From NCBI GenBank assembly GCA_022579005.1, contig MU401786.1, forward strand, positions 1 through 32,281: a DNA stretch of 32,281 nt, in the 5' to 3' direction. The notes under the pieces are model-generated. The model was not told the DNA's origin and searched no databases. It worked only from the letters and a program-made list of their open reading frames with translations. This document shows, in pieces, positions 24,160 through 32,281 of the stretch (position 1 is its first letter; each line of letters opens with the position of its first letter). A program made the position numbers and the translations under genes. The stretch is from Poronia punctata (lineage: Eukaryota > Ascomycota > Sordariomycetes > Xylariales > Xylariaceae).

Positions 24160-25500
24160 TTAAGCAATAACAGCATTGGCCTCCATCTCCTTTTTCTCCT
24201 CGTCATTTCCAACCGAGAGATCATGTCCATTAATCGCCGCGACAGTCTTTTCCAGCGCCTGCAAAAATCTCGTGACCTCGGCCTCTGTCCCCACCGTGAT
24301 CCGTAAACAACCAAGACATCCGTGCTCCTTACCCCTGAAGCGCACGACGACACCCTTGTTCTCCGCCAGGGTCTCGTATACGGCGAGCGCCGTGGCGTTG
24401 TCCGGCTCGCCATCTCTACCCAGGATCTCGTAGAGCAGGAAGTTGCTCTCGACGCCGCCGCGTAGACGACCTACGCCCTTGATCTTGGGCAATTCGCGCA
24501 CTAGACGGTCCCGCTGTGCCACGATCTTCTCCCTGTTGCCGCGCATGACCGCCAGACCGCCGGGCGAGAAGGCGTATAGGGCCAAGGCGCTCGTGGGGCT
24601 GGGGAGGTTATAGGGCGCCTTCATGTTGTTGAGGAGCGCGGCGATGGGTTCCGACGTGAAGAGGGAGCCCATGCGGATGCCCGCCATGCCGAAGCCTTTG
24701 GAAGACGTCTGCATCACGGCGAGGTTGGGCCATTCGGCGACCCATTCGGCCAGTGAGGCGCCCTCGGGCGAGAAGTCTATGTACGCCTCGTCGACCACGA
24801 CCACGCCGTTCCAGGTCGGGTGTTCCAGTAGCTGGCGGATGTCGTCTTTGGCGAGCGGGGCGCCCGTCGGGTTACCTGGGGAGCAGACGTATGCAAGTTT
24901 GATGTTGTTGGAGTCGTTCGACAGCGCCTCTTTTATCTTGGGCACGTCGAGCCCAAAGGTCGGGGCCGGCAGTAGTGGTACGCTCACTAATCCTACATCG
25001 TTGACTTGCGCCGAGACCGAATACATGCCGTAGGTTGGCGGACAGACCAAGATCCTGTCCCGGCCGGGGACGCAGAAACACCGCATGAGACCATCGATGG
25101 CCTCGTCGCTACCCACGCCGACGAACAAGTTGTCGGGCGTGATGGTCTTCTGGGTGTGGTGGTGAGTATTACGCAGGTTGCACAGTAACTGCTTCAGTTC
25201 CCGCTGGTGCGGGTCTGGATACCTGTGCAGGCCCCGGAAATCAATGTCGGGCCCCGACGCCGATGACGGGGCCGAGGCGTCGGTATTTGCCAACGAGGGG
25301 CCGTAAGCATTCTCGTTGGCATCTAGTAATATGTTTGTGCCGTCGTCCTTGTAGTCACTGTGCAGTCCAGAATGTCAGATTTTCATTTCTACTTGACAGG
25401 GATGCGATTTCAAGTGGCCGTACTCTCTTGCGCATCTGTAGGGTTGGAGCGCCAAGATGTTGGACCTTGCACAGGTCTCGAGATTAAAGGCACCCATCAT
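24160..25500 (-). CDS. HIS5: Histidinol-phosphate aminotransferase
   Basis: PLP-dependent class I/II aminotransferase that converts imidazole-acetol phosphate and glutamate to histidinol phosphate and 2-oxoglutarate in histidine biosynthesis. Two exons, 25500-25424 and 25357-24160, with a 66-nt GT-AG intron (25358-25423) that contains a CTGAC branch-site candidate, give 424 aa. The splice restores FNLETCARSNILALQPYRCARD (5-26) directly to DYKDDGTNILLDANENAYGPS (27-47), the conserved HisC N-terminus. Other landmarks: GSDEAID (108-114), the SPGNPTG turn (about 185-191), VVVDEAY with the PLP-ring Asp at about 215, SSKGFGMAGIRMG with the Schiff-base Lys at about 246, and the phosphate-binding Arg at about 254. 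The start is taken at 25500, where the conserved MGAFNLETC begins; an in-frame ATG at 25593 would add residues not expected in the family. The region upstream has a Gcn4/CPC1-type site. Confidence 0.95.
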
Positions 25501-25895
25501 GAGTCCCGGTAAGTCCGGTGAGACAGTTTTGGTAATATCTGGGCCTTTTCTTCCCGTAAATATAACTTCTGACAGATGTCGGATACTAAACAAATAACTT
25601 GATGCTACCTCCTTATCGGTTCTATTTTGAACAAGAGCGCTTGAGTCAGAAGTTTGCTGAGACTCATCTACTACATGGGGTACTTTAACAAACTATTCGA
25701 TGTATGGGGCTCCGATCGGAGCTATCCATCTAGCCTACCGCCAAGTCACCGAGGAGAACACCCGCTGATAGAATTAAACAAAGCAGGTCCCCGATAGTAG
25801 TATAAACGCTAATGAATTATGCTTGTTTTCCTTACAACGCTTATGTGGGAAACCCAAGAAATGACAAAACAAATCGCTTTCCTCCCGTTAGGTAA
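25501..25895. other. Intergenic: HIS5 promoter and GH76 gene 3' flank
   Basis: A 395-bp spacer between two minus-strand genes. It holds the HIS5 upstream region with the TGAGTCA site and the 3' flank of the GH76 gene. No gene is seen. Confidence 0.65.
25642..25648 (+). promoter_or_regulatory. Gcn4/CPC1-type site upstream of HIS5
   Basis: The palindromic heptamer TGAGTCA (TGACTCA on the other strand), a perfect match to the Gcn4/CPC1 (AP-1 type bZIP) site, lies 142 bp upstream of the HIS5 start codon. A partial GACTCAT match follows at about 25660-25666. Amino-acid starvation control of histidine genes through this site is established in yeast and Neurospora; its use here is inferred. Confidence 0.7.
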
Positions 25896-27605
25896 TCATA
25901 AGTCTACTACAAAAGCCATAATAAGTGAGAGCAACGCCAATATCAAATTAAGAAAGAAAAGTATACGGGTATGAGCAACAGACTCCTGTGAATCTGTAGG
26001 CAAATCTGTAGGCGGTGGTGCTGAGGATGTATTGCTCGTCACCGGTGATGTTGTCAACCTCGACGGGAATATTATTCTAGATCTCGTCGTAGTTCTCGTC
26101 AATGTCAGTGTTGTCGTCCTTCCAGTGGAGGGGACGACTGAAACAGTCGTGGTCCACGGCATGCTCGTTGTTGACGACGAGACGTGGCGGATCTGGCCGG
26201 CTCCCAAAGGTGGCTTAGCAGCAAATGCAAGCAGAGCCTGTACGGTCTCGAGGGCAGTCATCTGTTGACCTAGGCCTGTATTCCCATCGTAACCGCCAAC
26301 ATACCATTTCTGGCCACAAGAGGTGCCATGATCACCGCCGGAACAGGTCTTTGCGGCGGCAACTGCCGAAGCACGGAGGAGTTCTTCTACATCGTGACGT
26401 GTGGAGGGCATCATCTGCGCTGTTTTGGCCATGAAGCGCGAGAGATAACCCTTGAACGACTTCATATCCGTATTACATGTGCCATAAGGCTCGCAGGCAT
26501 GTTCATACATGATATTCGTGGCATTGGGGAACGGGCTGAAGTAGCTTCGCGCGGCCTGTAAAAGGCCGTTTGTCCGGTGTGCCCATATCCTGTTCCCGCC
26601 TGTGTGGTTGAAAAGCATGGCTGCTCCGTACATGTATATGCCCTGAGAATACGAGAAGCTGACAGGGTTGATCTTTTTGCATTCTTCCCTTGAACTGGCG
26701 CCGTCCAACACATCGAAGTTCTTGTTGATGAGGCCGATGTCCTGCGACCAGTCCCACACCTTTTCGGCCCAACCAAGATACGTATCGTTTCCAGTCGCTC
26801 TAGCCAACCGTGCCGACATCTGAAAGAAGCCACCGTTGGCCACTGCGGCTTTGTAATCCAGGCCGTTGGGATTGTCCGCGAATATCTGCCAGCGTAGGCC
26901 ACCGCCACAACTTGTGTCGTCCCATCTCGGCACCATACTATTCCAAATATTTTCCGCCATCTTCAACCAAGGAGGGATGGAGCTATCAGGTTGAGGGAAG
27001 TTGTGCTCTGCCGCGTCCAGAATTGCGAAAGCCCAGAAAGCCTGATCGTCGTTGCCTTCAGAACCGTGATATCGGGGAACCATAAAGTCATATTGGGGAC
27101 CGACCTGACTCAGCAATGCCTGTCTTGTCACGGAATCGTAGCTTGTTTCGCCCGTATAATGAGAATAGTCCAGCATTGCTCCCCAACAAGCGCCAGCTTG
27201 CCACCAGTCTGCCGCGACATGATGTTACATTCCTGGATTACTTTCTTCATAGAAGTGTTAAAAAACTTACAGTGTGGCGGTGGAAAGATACCAATCGTCT
27301 GTAATATCGTCATCAGCTCCTATGAACTGCCAAAGGGGGCGGGGGGTGGCTCCCCACAAACCTCGGGTGCATTTGTAATATTTCCCGTATAATAGCTCAT
27401 CGTGCCATAAGCGATCGTACTCGCAACTGACCTGATGGATACTTGGGGATGGTCAGCCAAATAGGGCTGGTGATGTGATACGACGTGGAAAAGACTCCTT
27501 GAATTACATGCCTGGGTCATTAATATCGAGTCCTGTGGGCGCCATAGCACCCACCCCGAGCGCTAGACTAGCTATGCATACGACAGTAGCGAATATCTGC
27601 TGCAT
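25896..27605 (-). CDS. DFG5/DCW1-like mannan endo-1,6-alpha-mannosidase (GH76)
   Basis: Extracellular GPI-anchored GH76 protein of the Dfg5/Dcw1 type, thought to attach GPI-mannoproteins to the cell wall. Preferred exons are 27605-27508, 27431-27362, 27298-27271 and 27208-25896, giving 502 aa; exon 3 is only 28 nt. Introns 2 (63 nt) and 3 (62 nt) are clear: they restore NITNAPE-TIGIFPPPHYWWQAGACWGAMLDYSHY, the family substrate-binding segment. Intron 1 is less certain. A GC-AG alternative (exon 1 ending 27512, exon 2 starting 27441) gives 504 aa and reads NDPVSIRSVASTIAYG, closer to the family. A signal peptide is visible (about 1-20, MQQIFATVVCIASLALGVGA). The GH76 DD catalytic pair is in GSEGNDDQAFWAF (D119-D120). 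A Ser/Thr-rich tail and a hydrophobic C-terminus (about 481-502) fit a GPI-attachment signal. Confidence 0.9.
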
Positions 27606-28367
27606 CGTCGTGTTTCCTGAGACGTGAGAGGCTAAGTAGTGATGCGATGACGCGTTAATATATGATATATGTAGCCAATGGGAAGGGAACTGTATATGCG
27701 GATATGTAAGAAATACCAACGTGGGATTACATATAAAAAGCTTGCATACAACTATTGACTATGTATACGCAAGGGTTAACAGTTTTAAGTATGTAGATGG
27801 ACTCACAGCGCTCCTTACTAGAGGCTCTGAGTACCGGCCAAGGGGTAGGTAAGTATGTTAGTGGACATCAAAGGATGTTCCAAGGAAGTTGGATACAAGA
27901 CTGGCAAGGGCAGGCCATATAAATCACGGAAAAGGCTATTTGTTCGATTGCCTAGACATAACAAGGAAGTCGTAGGCAGCGAGGCAAACATCAACTGCCA
28001 TGGGAATGTATGACCGGTTGATACGTGTGACAAAAAATGTTGGCATATTCAAAAGCGGACTGATTTGAGTCTGTCATCGTATACGGGACCTCCTGATACA
28101 AGGCAATAAAGTCGTCGCTTGCGTCACATGCTGTATGCTATTTAGGTACTGGTTTTTGTGGCTATGTCCCGGGGGATATTTTATGAACATATCGGTTGAT
28201 GTTCGTAGTCGCTCATCAGTTTAATGTGTTGGTCAGTCACAGGGTGAGACAAAAATTGACAGCGCAGCTCCAGGTTGGAAGAGAAAAAGACATCCAGATA
28301 TTGTGAAACCCTCTCCTCGGGGATCAGCTTGACAAATCCAACAAGGATGGAAGAAAGTATGTTGGGG
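27606..28367. other. Intergenic: GH76 promoter / tRNA 3' flank
   Basis: No protein gene is seen. This interval lies upstream of the GH76 start codon and downstream of the tRNA locus. Short open frames here lack any recognisable feature. Confidence 0.6.
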
Positions 28368-28380
28368 AAAAAAATAAAAA
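28368..28380 (-). terminator. Pol III terminator of the tRNA locus
   Basis: On the minus strand this reads five T residues, one A, then seven T residues, a strong RNA polymerase III stop. It lies not directly after the tRNA-Ala but 35 bp further on, beyond an extra T-arm-like sequence. Confidence 0.75.
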
Positions 28381-28385
28381 GAATG

Positions 28386-28410
28386 AGGTATAGGTGGAAT
28401 TGAACCACCG
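28386..28410 (-). ncRNA. Orphan T-arm-like sequence after tRNA-Ala
   Basis: On the minus strand, a GGTGG-TTCAATT-CCACC stem-loop is followed by TATACCT. This is the form of a tRNA T-arm plus the 3' side of an acceptor stem, with a good B-box (GGTTCAATTCC). No matching 5' acceptor strand (AGGTATA) with D-arm and anticodon arm is found upstream, because that space is filled by tRNA-Ala. It is most likely the remnant of a second tRNA or a duplicated 3' half; function is unknown. Confidence 0.5.
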
Positions 28411-28414
28411 ATGA

Positions 28415-28518
28415 TGGACTCGCGGGGAATCGAACCCCGGACCACTCCCACATCATGCTGCGAATCTATTGTTCTCAGACTATGCTAAGGGAGTATTATA
28501 CCACTAAACCACAAGCCC
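28415..28518 (-). tRNA. tRNA-Ala(AGC) with intron
   Basis: Cloverleaf on the minus strand: acceptor stem GGGCTTG (28518-28512) pairs with CGAGTCC before the discriminator A at 28415. The D-arm region has an A-box (TGGTTTAGTGG). The anticodon stem CTCCC/GGGAG flanks a TTAGCA...T loop with anticodon AGC. The T-arm is CGGGG-TTCGATT-CCCCG. A 32-nt intron beginning TAGTCTGAG sits in the canonical place, one nucleotide after the anticodon; without it the mature RNA is 72 nt before CCA addition. CCA is not encoded, as expected in a nuclear eukaryotic gene. Confidence 0.9.
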
Positions 28519-29180
28519 GGAGGATGTTCCAGAGGAACTCCCGACCAATTGTTGAAGCAAAATTCGCGCAAGATCATAGATAAAGGAAACTGTAGTCTGT
28601 TGTAAAGGATGGAGAATTCATGTGATAGTTCCTTCTCATTAGCGCAGTCGGCTAACCTAGAGGTGACTGCGACCTGCCCTAATTGGCCCAGGTAACCTGT
28701 GCCTTTACGTATATATGCATAGGTATACGGGTATATATATATACTATCATATACATGCATACACCTTTTTATTACCGTAAGTTTGAGCACTTAAAGGAAT
28801 TACCTCAGGGGTAAAACCTATCTAGCTACACTTGATTGCTTAAGACTCACAGTTATCAGGAAGTTGAATCCCTTTATTATTTGTCTTATTTAGAGATGAA
28901 GGCAACTATAACACGAGCCTAATGATTGTTATCCATAAGTTAAAGGAGCGTCATCGTTTTAAGCTTACACTGCTACTAGTAACACCAACTATGTTGCAAA
29001 CATACATTGCTTGCTTTGAGGAAAATATTTCTCTTTTCTTCACATGGCCTTAGCCAGGGCAGAAAAAAGCTTGGTATCAGGACGGAACAAATAAATACGG
29101 CGTCGGTTCCACGGAAAATAATCAATTCTTCTATAAACATAACATTCATAATACATCGTCTATACATAACACTAGCCCTC
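28519..29180. other. Intergenic: tRNA upstream / permease 3' flank
   Basis: No protein gene is seen. A TA-rich alternating purine-pyrimidine stretch at about 28710-28760 contains TATATATATA and repeated ATGCATA words. The rest is the expected 3' flank of the permease gene. Confidence 0.6.
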
Positions 29181-30820
29181 CTACCTCGCCCGGTCACGTT
29201 CAAGGTCAATATCCGCCACAGCCACGATTTTGGTCCGGAAAAACAGCTTGTGCCCCAGATAGAGAACAAGGAATAAGATGAGGCTGATATATGCCGCAAA
29301 GAACTCGCTGACATTCCAATGGATAAAGGCCGTGAACCCGTTCGTCAACAGAATGAGGACGCAAAAGAACAGCCCGTAAATGGTCAGGTATGGTTGCATC
29401 GGTGCCTGGAATGCGAGAGATTCGCGCGGAATGCCTTGAAATCGTAGCGCCTTCATGAAGTACAGGTGGGAGATGCTGATGCAGCACCAACCGATGAAGC
29501 CGGCGATGCTGGCAATGTTCAAGAGCCAGTTGAACACTTGGCCGCCGCCGGATGATAGGTTAAGGAACGCGAGTAGCCCGATCGCGGCCGAGGCTAAGAC
29601 GGCGTAGAAAGGTGTGCCAAAACGGTTCGTCTTGGAGAAGAAAGCAGGAGCCTGGCCTTCCTCGGCCAGCGCAACCAATATCCGACTGCTAGAATATACA
29701 CAGGAATTGGCGGCCGAAAGCACTGCTGTTAGAAGGACGCCGTTGATGATATGTGGAAGAACCCGTACGCCTGCCAACTTGGCTGCGATAACCAAGGGGG
29801 ACGCCGAAGCATCGTTCGCATCCTTGAGGAGATCCGGGTTATCCGACGGCACTGTGATCCCGATGAAGAAAATGGTTGAGACGAAAATGCCGAAGACCCC
29901 CCAGAATGTCCACCGAATGGCTGACGGCACATTCTTGGCCGGATCCGCCGTCTCGCCTGCACCGACACCGACAAGCTCTGTACCTTGGTAAGAGAATCCT
30001 GCTGTCACGAGGACAGACCAAAAGCCAACAAACTTGCCCGTGTTTCCAGGGACTATATATTCGACAAATGGGCCTGGGCGGACCCATGCATCAAACCCGA
30101 GATATCCGTGCTGACCGGCGCCGGCATCGATACAGATGGCGAAGATGATGAAGCCAACGACGGTGACAACTTTGATGGAGACGAAATAAAATTCGAACTC
30201 TCCAAACCATCGTATCGGCAAGAAGTTGCAAGCCGTGAACACGACCCAAAATATAGCGATGAAGATGCCAACGCTAAGGGATTTATCCCAGTACTGCATT
30301 ATAAGACCAGACCCGACAAGTTCCAGCGCAAAGGTACAGGACCAACTGAACCAGTAAATCCATCCCATCGAGAAGCCGAGCGAGGGGTCGACGAATCGTG
30401 TCGCGTAGGCGGTGAAAGATCCGGCGACGGGCATGAAGGTTGCCATCTCGCCCAAGCTGTGCATGACCGAGTAAACAATGGAACCGACGAATATAAAGGC
30501 GATCAGACACCCGACAGGGCCTGCTGTCGCGAGGGCCTTTCCGCTTCCGAGGAACTGCTATCTATCAGAAGGCCGATCTCCTCTGTAGAGGAAGGAAAAG
30601 AGAAGCTCACCACTCCAGTGCCGACGGTTCCTCCTATGGCAATGAATTGCAGATGCCAACTGCTCAAGCCTCGCTTCAGGCCCTGTCCGTCCTCCAAGTC
30701 CTTCTCCGAGCCATCGATGGACGAATCGTTGAGGGCCGTACCCAAGCTCTTCTCGGTTTCAGGCATCGCCGCAGCCATGGGCGCGGCGTTTACGCTCGGG
30801 GCGGACGTGTAGGAAGCCAT
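29181..30820 (-). CDS. Amino-acid permease (YAT/APC family)
   Basis: Plasma-membrane proton-coupled amino-acid transporter of the yeast amino-acid transporter family. Two exons, 30820-30611 and 30554-29181, separated by a 56-nt phase-0 GT-AG intron, give 527 aa. The splice joins HLQFIAIGGTVGTGV (56-70) to FLGSGKALATAGPVGC (71-86), restoring TM1 with its unwound GTVGTG substrate-binding loop. Other family marks are HSLGEMATFMPVAGSF, with E106, and the segment FSYQGTELVGVGAGETADP. About 12 hydrophobic segments run through to the C-terminus. The cytosolic N-tail (1-53) is Ser-, Glu- and Lys-containing, as in permeases controlled by ubiquitination. Substrate specificity cannot be told from the sequence; general or basic/neutral amino acids are all possible. 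Two GATA-type sites lie upstream. Confidence 0.93.
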
Positions 30821-32140
30821 TATGATCGTGACAGCCGAAACCTACCAGGGCCAGTAGGGGACCAGCTTTGACACATAGAAAGTCTGGGGAGAGGAGTAGA
30901 CGGAAGTTTGGAAGAACTGCACTTATGACGCCGACTCGCGAGGCGGTACCATCCTCTCCACCCTCTACGGGTCACCACCTCTACCCGGTTGGCCAAGGGA
31001 GAAAAATCTTCTCAACTGGAGATATTGCCATTTACGAGTATGACAGGGTGGGCCAATGGGGCTCCAATTGGTTATCGGTATAGGCCGCGAACGGGTTGCG
31101 GTGGCGGAGAGGCTCTTCTCACACAGAGGTGGCGCTTAAGCCCGGATTCGTGATAACGCCAGGCGAAAATTCTGCTAAAAACGCTATATGCTCACGTCTC
31201 CACGAAATGCCGAGTAGCGCGGCCAATCAAGGAGAATCTTGACTAGGATTCTTGCCCTTTTCAGCAATGCATAGCAAGGATACAGTAGGTAGTTATGCAT
31301 GGCCCGAACAAGGAGTTCAACGCACAAAACTTTCAGAATCTGCACAGCCAGGAATTGGGTGAAATTTGACAGAACAATAGACTTTCTAGAACATTTGGCG
31401 ATACTTCTTGCCTTTGCGCCAGATTGGGCTCATTTTATTCATTAGTCTGTTCTGGGTAAGGTAGGTACGAGTAGTGACCAAGACCACAGTCAAGACCTCC
31501 CCGATCGGAACTTTCCAGACTTCACATTGGGATGTTACCTACCCACCCCCTGACGACGCTAAATTTTGGAAGGTCCCGAGACTCTCGACAGTACTAGCAC
31601 AACGCGTCTTCTTTAGCATCCAAAGCTCAGAGAATTTTGAGATTGGTACGAGGTAGCAAGACCAGGGTCAACCTTTCTATTTACTCCTGTATCAGGTATT
31701 GCGTTGCAACAGAAAACTTGGTATCAGGGTGCTTTGCTGCTCGACTCTCTTCGATGGTGCAAGTTTATAGCAAGATCCGGGCAAGTGGATCCAGGCACAA
31801 GTGTGTCATAGGTACCTAGGTACATGCACCTTGGCAAAGCTTTCTTTTCTTTAGCGGTCCTTAGCGTACCGGTGAGCCCGTCTTTTGGGGCTTCTTGGCT
31901 ATCGGGTAATTACTGACCTACATATAATCTAGTCGTGCTAGTCTAGTGCTTGGTGCCGGCAGCGACATTATCCTTAGCAAAGGATAGCATATCTAGCCCA
32001 CCTACGTCTACCTTAAAAAATTCCTACATCTAAGGAGTTCTCCACTTAGGTCTAAATACTTAACGCCAGCACGCAGATCGCAACGCAGCGTCTCTTGCCT
32101 AAGTATTTTATAGAAAAATGACTTAACCTGCAAGGACTGC
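30821..32140. other. Intergenic: upstream region of the permease
   Basis: About 1.3 kb without a recognisable gene. It must include the permease promoter. Short open frames (31474-31656, 31637-31819) carry no recognisable motif. TAGGTACCTAGGTACATG-like words occur at about 31807-31827, related to the motif near 15700. Confidence 0.6.
31072..31156. promoter_or_regulatory. Two HGATAR (AreA/NIT2-type) sites upstream of the permease
   Basis: CGATAA on the minus strand (31077-31072) and TGATAA on the plus strand (31151-31156) lie about 250-340 bp upstream of the permease start codon. Pairs of HGATAR sites within a short distance are the usual layout for GATA nitrogen regulators of permease genes. 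A six-base motif occurs often by chance, so this is only suggestive. Confidence 0.35.
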
Positions 32141-32142
32141 TA

Positions 32143-32281
32143 GGTATACCTACCTACGTACCTACCTACCTACCTACCTACCTACGTACCTACCTACCTA
32201 CCTACCTACCTACCTACCTACCTACCTACCTACCTACCTACCTACCTACCTACCTACCTACCTACCTACCTACCTACCTAC
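32143..32281. repeat. ACCT tetranucleotide microsatellite
   Basis: A nearly perfect run of CTAC/ACCT units covers at least 139 bp and continues to the last base of the window. The only visible interruptions are ACGT variants near 32155 and 32183. The unit is four bases, so it is not the TTAGGG-type telomere repeat of filamentous fungi. Confidence 0.97.

Noticed and set aside
29985..30812. 275-codon plus-strand open frame opposite the permease
   Set aside because: It is antisense to the permease exons and its intron, and its translation resembles no family.
32143..32281. Telomere repeat at the right edge
   Set aside because: The unit is ACCT, not the TTAGGG/CCCTAA type used by filamentous fungi.

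Overview
The window looks like nuclear DNA of a filamentous ascomycete (Pezizomycotina, probably a Sordariomycete). Three things point there: short introns of 56-107 nt with GT-AG ends, a large AT-rich block carrying the signature of repeat-induced point mutation (RIP), and a set of typical fungal housekeeping genes. The lineage is inferred from gene content and sequence style; no search was run. No previously undescribed system is evident. The most unusual parts are the RIP block, a tRNA locus with an extra T-arm, and a 5 kb gene-free leader.

Layout. Positions 1-9452 are extremely AT-rich and gene-less. They include a ~1 kb tandem duplication (about 5830-7832) whose copies differ mainly by C-to-T and G-to-A changes, and a 37-bp minisatellite (about 8818-9360). 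Composition changes abruptly at about 9453. From there on the DNA is ordinary genic sequence: DNA topoisomerase II (TOP2, minus, 4 exons); a ~5 kb interval without a recognisable gene; an APSES-type DNA-binding protein gene (plus, 4 exons); the Hsp70/Hsp90 co-chaperone CNS1 (minus, 1 exon); histidinol-phosphate aminotransferase HIS5 (minus, 2 exons); a DFG5/DCW1-like GH76 cell-wall protein (minus, 4 exons); an intron-containing tRNA-Ala(AGC) (minus); and an amino-acid permease (minus, 2 exons). The window ends inside an ACCT tetranucleotide microsatellite.

The genes do not form a pathway. They are independent loci for chromosome topology, transcription control, protein folding, histidine synthesis, cell-wall assembly and amino-acid uptake. 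HIS5 and the permease are both nitrogen/amino-acid genes. HIS5 has a perfect Gcn4/CPC1-type site upstream and the permease has two GATA-type sites, which suggests separate nutrient controls. Exon boundaries were worked out by hand from reading frames, splice signals and family motifs.
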